Notes under the pieces: model-generated
The model's database searches: none
The model's input: only the letters and a program-made list of their open reading frames with translations
Told to the model about the DNA's origin: nothing
In this document: positions 33,799 to 42,008 of the stretch, piece after piece
Layout of the letters: every line of letters starts with the position of its first letter
Position numbering within the stretch: the stretch's first letter is position 1
Translations under genes and position numbers: made by a program
Source: DATARH01 sp035534855
GTDB lineage: Bacteria > Pseudomonadota > Alphaproteobacteria > ATCC43930 > CGMCC-115725
Direction: 5' to 3'
Assembly: GCA_035534855.1 (NCBI GenBank)
Contig: DATLRD010000014.1
Span: 62,001 to 126,000, forward strand
DNA: 64,000 nucleotides

Positions 33799-34973
33799 GC
33801 GAGGCGGATTTCGCCGCGGGCGGCGACCGCCTGCCGCATTACGTCTCGCCGGAGCCGTTCGACCCCTATTCGGTCGAGGAGATGACGGCTGCGCAGGAGC
33901 GGTTCTACCGCGCCTCGCAGTGGCGGATGATGTGGTGGCGGCTGCGCCGGCACCGGGTCGCGGTGGCGTCGGGCGCGATCCTGCTGACGCTCTATATCGC
34001 GATCCTGTTCTGCGAGTTTCTTGCGCCCTACGGGCTCGACACCCGCAGCACCGATTTCATCTACGCCCCGCCGCAGGAAGTGCATTTCATCTATCGCGGG
34101 CATCTGGCCGCGCCGTTCGTCTATGGCAGCGATTATCGGCTCGACATGGTCAATCTGCGCCGCGTCTATACCCCTGACCTGAACAAGCCTCAGCCGATCC
34201 GCTTTCTCTGCCACGGCGACTCGTACCGCTTCTGGGGCCTGTTCCGTGCCGACCTGCACCTGATGTGCCCGGCGCGCGGCGGGCAGCTGTTTATGCTCGG
34301 TACCGACCGGCTTGGCCGCGACATGCTATCGCGCATCATCTATGGCGCGCGCATCTCGCTGACCGTCGGGCTGATCGGTGTCACGGTCAGCTTTACCCTC
34401 GGCATCGTCATCGGCGGCATCGCCGGGTATTACGGCGGCTGGACCGACATCCTGATCCAGCGCGGCATCGAGGTGATCCAGTCGTTTCCGCACCTGCCGC
34501 TGTGGATGGCGCTGTCGGCGGTCCTGCCGGTCACGTGGAGCCCGATCCTTGTCTATTTCGGCATCACCATCATCCTCGGGATGATCGAGTGGACCCATCT
34601 CGCGCGCGCCGTGCGCTCGAAGCTGCTGTCGCTGCGCGAAGAAGATTTCTGCACCGCCGCGGTGCTGATGGGGGCGAGCCCGGCGCGGATCATCGGCCGC
34701 CACCTGCTGCCCAGCTTTATGAGCCACCTGATCGCCTCGGCGACGCTGGTGATCCCCAGCATGATCCTGGGCGAGACCGCGCTGTCGTTTCTCGGGCTCG
34801 GGCTGCGCCCGCCGATCACCAGCTGGGGGGTGCTGCTCAACGAGGCGCAGAACATCAGCGTCGTCGCGCTCTACCCGTGGCTGATGCTGCCGGTGGTGCC
34901 GGTGATCATCACCGTACTGGCGTTCAACTTTTTTGGCGACGGGCTGCGCGATGCGGCCGACCCGTATCATTGA
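33795..34973 (+). CDS. ABC importer permease (DppC/OppC type)
   Basis: This 392-residue permease is larger than usual (about 290-310) because of an N-terminal extension and a periplasmic stretch at residues 70-175 that includes APYGLDTRSTDFIYAPP. The core keeps LGTDRLGRDMLSRIIYGARISLTVGL and the EAA motif AAVLMGASPARIIGRHLLPSF near 293-313. It ends the long rightward operon. A 137-base gap without a clear terminator follows. Confidence 0.93.
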   Translation: MSEADFAAGGDRLPHYVSPEPFDPYSVEEMTAAQERFYRASQWRMMWWRLRRHRVAVASGAILLTLYIAILFCEFLAPYGLDTRSTDFIYAPPQEVHFIYRGHLAAPFVYGSDYRLDMVNLRRVYTPDLNKPQPIRFLCHGDSYRFWGLFRADLHLMCPARGGQLFMLGTDRLGRDMLSRIIYGARISLTVGLIGVTVSFTLGIVIGGIAGYYGGWTDILIQRGIEVIQSFPHLPLWMALSAVLPVTWSPILVYFGITIILGMIEWTHLARAVRSKLLSLREEDFCTAAVLMGASPARIIGRHLLPSFMSHLIASATLVIPSMILGETALSFLGLGLRPPITSWGVLLNEAQNISVVALYPWLMLPVVPVIITVLAFNFFGDGLRDAADPYH

Positions 34974-35110
34974 GGCGGCCGCGGCGCTGCGGATTGCGGT
35001 TGTAGCAGAGCCCGACGAAATTAGGCTGGCCTCAGAGCCAGATTGACCAGACGATCCCCGCAAATCCGGCCGCGACCGAGGCCAATACAAGGCGCCTGCG
35101 GTTTCCCGGC

Positions 35111-35341
35111 ATGTCGCTTGGCGGCCAGGTGCGGTCCGGACCCGGCATGAACTACCCGCACGTCGCCGGTCTCGTCGACGGCACGCGGCTGACGATCCTC
35201 AGCGACGCCGGGCTGACAATGGACGGCTATCACTGGTTCCACGTCGCGTGGCGCACCGGCTCCGGCTATGAGTGGGGCGGGATTCTGTGCAGCGACGACA
35301 CCAAGCTCAACGGCATCTTCTCCGTCTGCGGCGGACGGTAA
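35111..35341 (+). CDS. SH3b-domain protein (short, possibly 5'-truncated)
   Basis: This 76-residue protein consists almost entirely of a bacterial SH3-type domain: VRSGPGMNYPHVAGLVDGTRLTIL then YHWFHVAWRTGSGYEWGGILCS, ending GIFSVCGG. Two cysteines may pair. Such domains normally follow a signal peptide, but none is encoded. The frame upstream is open back to about 35006 without a good start. It may be a remnant of a longer secreted protein, or use an unrecognised start. No ribosome binding site is evident. Confidence 0.55.
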   Translation: MSLGGQVRSGPGMNYPHVAGLVDGTRLTILSDAGLTMDGYHWFHVAWRTGSGYEWGGILCSDDTKLNGIFSVCGGR

Positions 35342-35367
35342 GCTGCGCCGCGCCGGCCCGGTGCCGT

Positions 35368-36201
35368 CTACGCCTCCAGCACCATCCCCTCTCTGGCGAC
35401 GAGGGTGCCGGGGCGGGCGGCTTCGGCGTCGGCGGCGACCTGGTCCATGAACGCGTCGTCGTGGTCGGGGTCGTGGTGAAAGATCACCAGCCGCCCGACC
35501 TTGGCGGCGTTGGCGAGGCGCACCCCTTCCTGCCAGGTCGAATGGCCCCAGGCGCGGTGCGCCGGGTATTCGGCGTCGGTATAGGTGCTGTCGTAGATCA
35601 TCAGATCGGCGTGGTCGACGAGGCGCAGCACGTTGCGGTCGCGCCGGCCGGGCTTATGCTCGGTATCGGTGATGTAGGCGACGACCTTGCCGTCGTGTTC
35701 GACGCGGTAGCCGGTGGCGGCGTTGGGGTGGTTTAGCGCCGCGGTGCGCATCTGGATGCCGGGGTGCGGCACCAGCGACTCGCCGCCGTCGAAATCGATA
35801 AAGGTCAGTTCGGCGGTGAAGATGCCGATCGGGATCGGAAACAGCGGCGCCGACATCATCTTGTTGAGCACCGCCTCAATGCCGAGTTCGGGCCGCAGAT
35901 GCCCGGCCCACAGGCGAATCTGGCTGCGCGCGTCGTAGCACGGCGCGAAAAACGGCACGCCCCCGATATGGTCGAGATGGGTGTGGCTGAAGAACAGGTC
36001 GACGTTTGGCGGTTCCGGCGCCTTGACCAGCCCGGCGCCGAGCGCCCGCAGGCCGGAACCGCCGTCAAACACCAGCAGGTGCTCGCCGCACCGCATCTCG
36101 ACGCACGAGGTGTTGCCGCCATATCGCACGGTTTCGGGCCCGGGGCAGGCGATGCTGCCGCGAACCCCCCAAAATCGTACGGTGATTCCCGGATGGACCA
36201 A
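35368..36201 (-). CDS. MBL-fold metallo-hydrolase
   Basis: This 277-residue metallo-beta-lactamase-fold protein has the strong N-terminal signature VRFWGVRGSIACPGPETVRYGGNTSCVE, the metal motif SHTHLDHIGG near residue 80 and further ligands in AALNHPN and HHDPDHDD. It resembles putative phosphodiesterases of the RNase Z/PhnP-like class. The TTG at 36201 was chosen because AAGGA lies eight bases upstream and the protein then starts directly at the domain; an in-frame ATG at 36255 would add 18 residues. The substrate is unknown (cyclic nucleotides or phosphodiesters are typical). Confidence 0.85.
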   Translation of the reverse strand: MVHPGITVRFWGVRGSIACPGPETVRYGGNTSCVEMRCGEHLLVFDGGSGLRALGAGLVKAPEPPNVDLFFSHTHLDHIGGVPFFAPCYDARSQIRLWAGHLRPELGIEAVLNKMMSAPLFPIPIGIFTAELTFIDFDGGESLVPHPGIQMRTAALNHPNAATGYRVEHDGKVVAYITDTEHKPGRRDRNVLRLVDHADLMIYDSTYTDAEYPAHRAWGHSTWQEGVRLANAAKVGRLVIFHHDPDHDDAFMDQVAADAEAARPGTLVAREGMVLEA

Positions 36202-36376
36202 AAGCCCGATCCTTAGCCTGCCCGTGCGCCTTGCAACTATACTGTCGAATCCCATCGTTGCGCCATATACCGCGCTCCGGCGGTATCCCGGGTTTTGCAC
36301 AACTTTTTCTCTAAGACGTTCTTAACCATTGGCGCCTTATCCCTGATGGCGACGCTCAGCCAGCAGGACAGCTGCG

Positions 36377-36574
36377 ATGACCGAAGCAGAGTACGACGCT
36401 GCCGTCTCTGAGTTTATGCGCAAGAAAGGCGTGACCCGGTGCCCGACCGCCTGCGCCGTGCCGACCCATGCCGATCTCGGCGAATCGGACCGTGCCGCGC
36501 TGCGCAACTACAACGCCGCGCGCGAAGCCGCCCGCCTCGAAAGGCTCAATCGCTACTACCAGCAGGTCGCCTAG
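36377..36574 (+). CDS. Small conserved hypothetical protein (CPTAC motif)
   Basis: A 65-residue protein with an acidic N-terminal helix (TEAEYDAAVSEFMRKKGV), a cysteine pair in TRCPTACAVPTHAD, and a basic, charged C-terminal helix (ALRNYNAAREAARLERLNRYYQQ). I recall small alphaproteobacterial proteins with the same RCPTACxxPT core, so it is probably real and conserved, but the function is unknown. A CxxxC-type pair in a protein this short suggests metal binding or a redox switch. It converges on the crotonase gene, with 9 bases between stops. Confidence 0.7.
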   Translation: MTEAEYDAAVSEFMRKKGVTRCPTACAVPTHADLGESDRAALRNYNAAREAARLERLNRYYQQVA

Positions 36575-36583
36575 CGGGCGCGC

Positions 36584-37321
36584 TCAGCGACCCTGATAGC
36601 GCGGCTTCCGCCGCTCGCGGAACGCGCGTACCCCCTCTTTCGCGTCCTCGCTGCCGCGCACCGCGGCCAGTTCGCTGCCATACCGCGCCGCCAGCTCGGC
36701 CGGCCCCTTCGGCAGCACCCCGTCATTGACAAAGCGCTTCATCGTCGCCAGCGCGAGCGGCGCCAGATCGACGATCTTTTCCGCCAGCGCCACCGCTTCC
36801 TCGACCGCGCTGCCCGCGGCGACGACCCGGTTGGCAAATCCGGCCTCATAGGCACGCGCGGCCGAAATCGGCTCGCCGAGCAGCATCAATTCCATGGCGA
36901 TCTTGTGCGGGATGCGCGCGGCGAGCCCGGCGATCATCCCGCCGGTGATGCCGACCTTGCCTTCCGGGTACGAGAATTTGGCGCTGTCGGCAGCGACCAG
37001 CAGGTCGCACATCATCGCCATCACCAGCCCGCCGCCGATGCACCACCCCGATACGGCGGCGATGATCGGCTTTTCGGTCGTGATCCCGACCGTCGGCACG
37101 CAGCGCCACAATTCGGGCAGGTCGGTCACGTCGGCACCGGCGGAAAACGCTTTGCCGCCGTTGCCGGTGAGGATCGCGACGCGCTGCGCCGAGGCGTCGA
37201 ACGCGGCAAACGCCTGCTGCAAATCGACCGCGACCGCCCGGTTGATCGCGTTGAGCTTTTCCGGCCGGTCGATCGCGATGATCGAAACCGGCCCGCGCTG
37301 TTCGACGGTGACGACAGACAT
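36584..37321 (-). CDS. Enoyl-CoA hydratase/isomerase family protein with altered active site
   Basis: A 245-residue crotonase-fold protein. The oxyanion-hole segment KAFSAGADV is at 57-65 and a second one near GWCIGGG at 92-98. Of the two catalytic glutamates of true hydratases, the second is kept (Glu120 in YPEGKVG), but the position of the first is Val100 in GGGLVMAMMCD. Classical hydration is therefore unlikely; an isomerase, decarboxylase or C-C-cleaving reaction is more plausible. The ATG at 37321 has a GGAG ribosome site. It is divergent from the oxygenase operon. Confidence 0.88.
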   Translation of the reverse strand: MSVVTVEQRGPVSIIAIDRPEKLNAINRAVAVDLQQAFAAFDASAQRVAILTGNGGKAFSAGADVTDLPELWRCVPTVGITTEKPIIAAVSGWCIGGGLVMAMMCDLLVAADSAKFSYPEGKVGITGGMIAGLAARIPHKIAMELMLLGEPISAARAYEAGFANRVVAAGSAVEEAVALAEKIVDLAPLALATMKRFVNDGVLPKGPAELAARYGSELAAVRGSEDAKEGVRAFRERRKPRYQGR

Positions 37322-37420
37322 CGGCTGCTCTCCTGCGTTGTCGTCATACGACGACGGAGGTGATACCGCGAAACCGGCGGATAGGGGTATAGTCGTCCCG
37401 GTCAGCGGGAGAGGCGCGAA

Positions 37421-38482
37421 ATGAACCTGTTCAAGGAACAAGGCGTCAGAGACCATAGCGTCGCCGCGGCGGCGATCCCGGTCATCGATTTCGGCCCGTA
37501 TTTCGCCGGCGAGCCGGGCGCGCTCGCGGCGCTGGCGAAACAGGTCGGCCGCGCCTGCGAAGAGGTCGGGTTCTTCTATGCCGCCGGGCACGGTGTCGAC
37601 GAGGCGGTGATCGACGCCGCGTTTGCCGCCGAGCGCCGCTTTCACGCGCTGCCGCTCGACGAAAAATTGGGGCTGCGGCTCAACCAGAACAATATCGGCT
37701 ACCTGCCGATGAATGCCTCGGTGCAGGGCGCCTCGACCGTGCACAAGGCGACTCGGCCGAACCAGAACGAAAGCTTTTTCATCAGCCACGACCGCGGGGC
37801 CGACCACCCTGAGGTGGTCGCCGGGCTGCCGCTCAGGGGCCGCAATCAGTGGCCCGGATCGCTGCCTGACATCCGCGCGCCGATGGTGACGTATTTCAAG
37901 ACGCTGGGCGCGATGTGCGACCGCATGCTGCCGGCCTTCGCAGTCGCGCTCGACATGCCGGCGGATTTCTTCGCCCCGTATTTCGCCAACGAGGGGCACC
38001 ACAATCTGCGCTTCCTGCACTACCCGCCGCAGGATGCCGACGAGGACAATCTGTTCGGCCAGGCGCCGCACACCGACAACAGCTTCATGACCGCGCTGGC
38101 CCGGACCGACGTGCCGGGGCTGGCGGTGCGGCTGCCGCCAAACGGACCGATGGGGGGCGAATGGTTCGCGCCGCCGATCATCCCCGGCACGTTCCTGATA
38201 AACCTGGGCAACATGATGCGGCGCTGGTCGAACAACCGGTTTCTCTCGACCCCGCACGGCGTGCTCAACGAAAGCGGCGTCGACCGCTATTCGATCGCCT
38301 ATTTCCACAGCCCGAACCCGGCTTCGGTGATCGAATGCCTGCCGAGCTGCGTTTCGGCGGACAACCCGGCGCAGTATGACCCGGCGGTCTATCGCGACCT
38401 CGTGCTGGCCTTCTACCGGGCCAATTATTTTCATCAAAAGGGGCACCAATCCGAGGTGTCGCGCTTGGCGGCGGCGGAATGA
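37421..38482 (+). CDS. 2-oxoglutarate/Fe(II)-dependent oxygenase (isopenicillin N synthase-like)
   Basis: This 353-residue non-heme iron oxygenase has a DIOX_N-type N-terminus (IPVIDFGPYFAGEPGALAALAKQVGRACEEVGFFYAAGHGV). The iron facial triad is His217-X-Asp219 (APHTDNSFM) and His279 (STPHGVLN). Arg289 and Ser291 in DRYSIAYF form the RxS clamp for 2-oxoglutarate. The gene starts the four-gene operon and overlaps the lactonase gene by four bases. The substrate is unknown; this family includes ethylene-forming, antibiotic and thymine-type enzymes. Confidence 0.9.
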   Translation: MNLFKEQGVRDHSVAAAAIPVIDFGPYFAGEPGALAALAKQVGRACEEVGFFYAAGHGVDEAVIDAAFAAERRFHALPLDEKLGLRLNQNNIGYLPMNASVQGASTVHKATRPNQNESFFISHDRGADHPEVVAGLPLRGRNQWPGSLPDIRAPMVTYFKTLGAMCDRMLPAFAVALDMPADFFAPYFANEGHHNLRFLHYPPQDADEDNLFGQAPHTDNSFMTALARTDVPGLAVRLPPNGPMGGEWFAPPIIPGTFLINLGNMMRRWSNNRFLSTPHGVLNESGVDRYSIAYFHSPNPASVIECLPSCVSADNPAQYDPAVYRDLVLAFYRANYFHQKGHQSEVSRLAAAE

Positions 38483-39243
38483 GCGTCAAGCTCTATGCCT
38501 TTACTTGCGGTACGGTGACCGGCGAGTACGCCCACCTGATGGAGGGCGGCGAGGGCGACATCACCGTGCCGGTGCCGGTCTACCTGATCGAGCACCCCAA
38601 GGGCACCGCGCTGTTCGACACCGGGTTGCACCCCGATTGCCAGCATGATCCGGCCGGGCGGCTCGGCGAGCGGTTGATGCGGCTGTTCCGCATCGGCTTC
38701 AAGCCCGGCGAGGAAGTGAGCGCGCGACTCGAAGCGATCGACCGGCGCCCCGACAAGATCGACCTCGTCATCAATTCGCATTTCCATTTCGACCATGTCG
38801 GCGGCAATGCGCTGATTCCGAACGCGACGACGCTGGTGCAGCGCAAGGAATGGGACGCCGGGATGGATTCCGAGGCGGCGCTGCGCCACGGCTACAACCC
38901 GCGCGATTTCGACCTCGGCCACAAATTGCGCCTGATCGACGGCGAGCATGACGTGTTCGGCGACGGTTCGGTCGTGTGCCTGCCGACGCACGGCCACACG
39001 CGCGGCCACCAATCGCTGAAACTGCGGCTCGCCGGCGGCGAGGTCGTGCTCGCCGGCGACGCCTGCTATTTCTGTCAGACGCTGCGCGAGCGCCGGCTGC
39101 CGCGCTACGTCTCCGACCGCGAGGCGATGCTTGCTTCGCTCGACAAGCTGGAGGCGCTGGAGAAGGCCGGGGCGCGCCTCTTTTTTGGGCACGATCCGGA
39201 ATTCTGGAAGACCGTGCCGCAGGCCCCGGCGGTGATCGCATGA
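38479..39243 (+). CDS. N-acyl homoserine lactonase-like MBL-fold hydrolase
   Basis: This 254-residue enzyme is of the AttM/BlcC/AiiA-like metallo-beta-lactamase group, which opens homoserine-lactone rings or other lactones. The binuclear site is HFHFDH (101-106) with the later ligands HGHTRGH near 172 and GDACYF near 194, and a terminal GHD. The segment VYLIEHPKGTALFDTGLHPD is typical of lactonases. It sits between the oxygenase and a HAD phosphatase, all overlapped. A quorum-quenching role is possible, but the context points as much to catabolism of a lactone. Confidence 0.85.
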   Translation: MSVKLYAFTCGTVTGEYAHLMEGGEGDITVPVPVYLIEHPKGTALFDTGLHPDCQHDPAGRLGERLMRLFRIGFKPGEEVSARLEAIDRRPDKIDLVINSHFHFDHVGGNALIPNATTLVQRKEWDAGMDSEAALRHGYNPRDFDLGHKLRLIDGEHDVFGDGSVVCLPTHGHTRGHQSLKLRLAGGEVVLAGDACYFCQTLRERRLPRYVSDREAMLASLDKLEALEKAGARLFFGHDPEFWKTVPQAPAVIA

Positions 39244-39968
39244 CCCTGCCGCGCGCCATCCTGTTCGACCTCGACGACACGCTGCTGGTCGCGTTCGGCC
39301 CGTCCGAATCGCAGTGGCAGCGGATCATCGCCGACCACGCGCAGCATTTCGCGCCGCTGTTGCCGGCCGAGGTGGTCGCCGCGATCCAGGACGCCTCGCG
39401 CGAATTGTGGGCCGATCCCGGCCGCCATAAATACTGGCGCCACCGCATCGGCGAGGCGCGCCGCCGGATCGTCGCCAATGCGTTTGCCGCGCTCGCCGCC
39501 GCCGGCCATCCGGTGCCGCTAGAGACGATCGGCCACGAACTCGCCGACCGCTACAATGCGCTGCACGAGGCCGAGCTGCGCATGTTTCCCGAAGCGCACG
39601 AGACGCTCGACCGGTTCAAGGAGCTGGGCGTCAGGCTGGCGCTGATTACCAACGGCGCGGCGGAGCCGCAGCGCGCCAAGGTGGTGCGGTTCGCGCTCGA
39701 AAACCGCTTCGATCACATCCAGATCGAAGGCGAGCACGGGTTCGGCAAGCCCGAGGAGCGCGCCTATACCCATGCGATGCAGGTGCTTGGCGTCGGCCCG
39801 CAGGAAACCTGGATGGTCGGCGACAACCTCGAATGGGAGGTCGTCGGGCCGCAGCGCCTCGGCATCCACGCGATCTGGCACGACGGCTATGGGCTCGGCC
39901 TGCCGCCGGGCTGCCCGATCCGCCCCGACCGCATCATCCGCCGGCTGTCAGAATTGCTGCCGGCCTGA
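39240..39968 (+). CDS. HAD-superfamily hydrolase
   Basis: This 242-residue phosphatase starts with the HAD motif I AILFDLDDTLL (nucleophile and acid Asp pair near residues 10-12). Motif II ALITNGAAEPQRAKV is near 137, the motif III lysine in GEHGFGKPEER near 164, and motif IV MVGDNLEWEV near 190. The helical cap between motifs I and II is typical of the YjjG/phosphoglycolate-phosphatase group. The ATG overlaps the lactonase stop by four bases. The substrate is not predictable. Confidence 0.92.
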   Translation: MTLPRAILFDLDDTLLVAFGPSESQWQRIIADHAQHFAPLLPAEVVAAIQDASRELWADPGRHKYWRHRIGEARRRIVANAFAALAAAGHPVPLETIGHELADRYNALHEAELRMFPEAHETLDRFKELGVRLALITNGAAEPQRAKVVRFALENRFDHIQIEGEHGFGKPEERAYTHAMQVLGVGPQETWMVGDNLEWEVVGPQRLGIHAIWHDGYGLGLPPGCPIRPDRIIRRLSELLPA

Positions 39969-39986
39969 CGAAGGGAGGCCGGCGCC

Positions 39987-41162
39987 ATGCCGATCGTCAA
40001 CCGCATCGCCGATTTCCACGCTGACATGACCGCGTGGCGGCGCGACATCCATGCCCATCCCGAGACCGCGTTCGAGGAAAACCGCACCGCCGCGCGGGTC
40101 GCCGAACTGCTCGAATCGTTCGGCATCGCGGTCGAGCGCGGCATCGCCAAGACCGGCGTCGTCGGCACGCTGAAGGGCAGCACGCCGGGCGGCCGGGCGA
40201 TCGCGCTGCGCGCCGACATGGACGCGCTGCATATCAACGAGAAGACCGGCGCCGCCTATGCCTCGCAAAACGACGGGCGGATGCATGCCTGCGGCCATGA
40301 CGGGCACACCGCGATGCTGCTCGGTGCCGCCCGCTATCTCGCCGAGACGCGCAATTTCGCCGGCACGATCCACTTCATCTTCCAGCCCGCCGAGGAGAAC
40401 GAGGGCGGCGCGCGGGTGATGGTCGAGGAAGGGATGCTGGCGCGCTATCCGGTCGAGGCGATCTATGGCATGCACAACTGGCCCGGACTGCCGGCCGGCC
40501 AGTTTGCGGTGCGGCCGGGACCGATGATGGCGGCGTTCGACATTTTCGAGATCACGGTTGCCGGGCGCGGCGCACATGCCGCGATGCCGCATCTCGGCAT
40601 CGACCCGGTCGTCGCCGCGGCGCAGATCGTCAATGGGCTGCAGACCATCGCCAGCCGCAACACCCACCCGCTGCAGGGCGCGGTGGTCAGCGTGACGCAG
40701 ATCCACGGCGGCGACACGTGGAACGTGATCCCCGAGAGCGTGGTGCTGCGCGGCACCACGCGCGCCTTCGACCCCGAGGTGCGCGATGCGCTGGAGCCGG
40801 CGATCCGGCGGATCGCCGAGGGCGTGGCGGCCGCGCTCGGCGCCACGGTCGCGCTGCGCTACGAGCGGCGCTATCCGCCGACCGTCAACAGCCCGGCCGA
40901 AACCGAGATTGCCGCCGGTGCCGCGGCGGCGCTGGTCGGCGCCGACAATGTGCGGCGCGACCTGCTGCCGAGCATGGGGGCCGAGGATTTCGCCTGGTTC
41001 CTGCAGGAAAAGCCGGGCGCCTATATCTGGATCGGCAACGGCGAGGCCGCAGCCGGGGCGATGCTGCACAACCCGCATTACGACTTTAACGACGATATCC
41101 TGCCGCTCGGCGCCAGCTACTGGGCGCGACTGGCGGAAACCGTGCTGGCAAAGCATCCCTGA
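39987..41162 (+). CDS. M20-family amidohydrolase (hippurate hydrolase type)
   Basis: This 391-residue zinc peptidase-like enzyme cleaves N-acyl amino acids. Metal ligands are visible in ALRADMDALHI, HACGHDGHTAMLLGAARYL and FQPAEENEGGARVM, with the dimerisation domain starting GRGAHAAMPHLGID. The GGGAGG site before the ATG is strong. It closes the four-gene operon after the lactonase and HAD phosphatase. Released amino acids could come from N-acyl homoserine after lactone opening, which is speculative. It ends 9 bases from the convergent permease gene. Confidence 0.93.
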   Translation: MPIVNRIADFHADMTAWRRDIHAHPETAFEENRTAARVAELLESFGIAVERGIAKTGVVGTLKGSTPGGRAIALRADMDALHINEKTGAAYASQNDGRMHACGHDGHTAMLLGAARYLAETRNFAGTIHFIFQPAEENEGGARVMVEEGMLARYPVEAIYGMHNWPGLPAGQFAVRPGPMMAAFDIFEITVAGRGAHAAMPHLGIDPVVAAAQIVNGLQTIASRNTHPLQGAVVSVTQIHGGDTWNVIPESVVLRGTTRAFDPEVRDALEPAIRRIAEGVAAALGATVALRYERRYPPTVNSPAETEIAAGAAAALVGADNVRRDLLPSMGAEDFAWFLQEKPGAYIWIGNGEAAAGAMLHNPHYDFNDDILPLGASYWARLAETVLAKHP

Positions 41163-41171
41163 CGCGGGGGT

Positions 41172-42008
41172 TCACCTCCGCCGTTCCAGCCGCCGCTGCA
41201 CGCCGTCGCCGAGGAGGTTGCACGCCGCGACCGTCATAAAGATCATGGCGCCGGGATAGATCGCGAGCTGTGGCGCGCTTTCGATCATATTCTGCGCGTT
41301 GCTCAGCATGCTGCCCCAGCTGGCGAGCGGCGGCTGCACGCCGAGGCCGAGAAAGCTCAGCACCGATTCCAACAGGATCACGTCGCCGACGCTGAGGCTG
41401 GTGGCGACGATCAGCGGGGCCAGCACGTTGGGCAGGATGTGGCGGGCGAGAATGTGCGGCGTGCCGGCGCCGAGGCTGCGCGCGGCGCGCACGAAATCGC
41501 GGGTCTTGGTCACCAGCGTCGCGCCGCGCACCAGCCTGGCGGCGGTGGTCCACCCGACCAGCGCGGCAAGCGCGACGATGCGAACCAGGCTGATCTGGTC
41601 GGACTGGACAAGCCGTGCCGGCAGCCCGAGCTTGCGCAGATCGAGCGCCGCCAGCACGATCAGCAGCGGCAACAGCGGCAGCGCGATCACCGCGTCGGTC
41701 AGGCGCATCAGCAGCCGGTCGCTCCACCCGCCGAGATAGCCGGCGACAAGCCCGATCGTGGTGCCGAGCGCCGCCGCGGCGAGCGCCGCCGCAATGCCGA
41801 TCATCAGCGACACGCGGCCCCCTTCAAACAGACGCAGCAGCACGTCGCGGCCCAGTTCGTCGGTGCCGAGCGGGTGCGCGAGCGAGGGCCCGGCAAGCCG
41901 GGCGCCAAGGTCGACGGCGGATGGGTCGAGGCCGAGTGCGGCGCCGATCAGCGGCCCGGCAAACGCCGCCGCCGCGATGACGCCGAGCAGCACCAGCGCG
42001 ACCTTCAC
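41172..42008 (-). CDS. ABC importer permease (DppC type)
   Basis: This 278-residue permease has LGTDELGRDVLLRLFEGGRVSLMIGIAAALA and the EAA loop RAARSLGAGTPHILARHILPNVLAPL near residues 175-200, followed by LESVLSFLGLGVQPPLASWG. The GTG start overlaps the stop of the other permease (GTGA). It is the last of three genes running leftward, and there is no ATPase in this group. It therefore needs an ATPase encoded elsewhere, possibly the fused one at 28942. Confidence 0.92.
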   Translation of the reverse strand: MKVALVLLGVIAAAAFAGPLIGAALGLDPSAVDLGARLAGPSLAHPLGTDELGRDVLLRLFEGGRVSLMIGIAAALAAAALGTTIGLVAGYLGGWSDRLLMRLTDAVIALPLLPLLIVLAALDLRKLGLPARLVQSDQISLVRIVALAALVGWTTAARLVRGATLVTKTRDFVRAARSLGAGTPHILARHILPNVLAPLIVATSLSVGDVILLESVLSFLGLGVQPPLASWGSMLSNAQNMIESAPQLAIYPGAMIFMTVAACNLLGDGVQRRLERRR

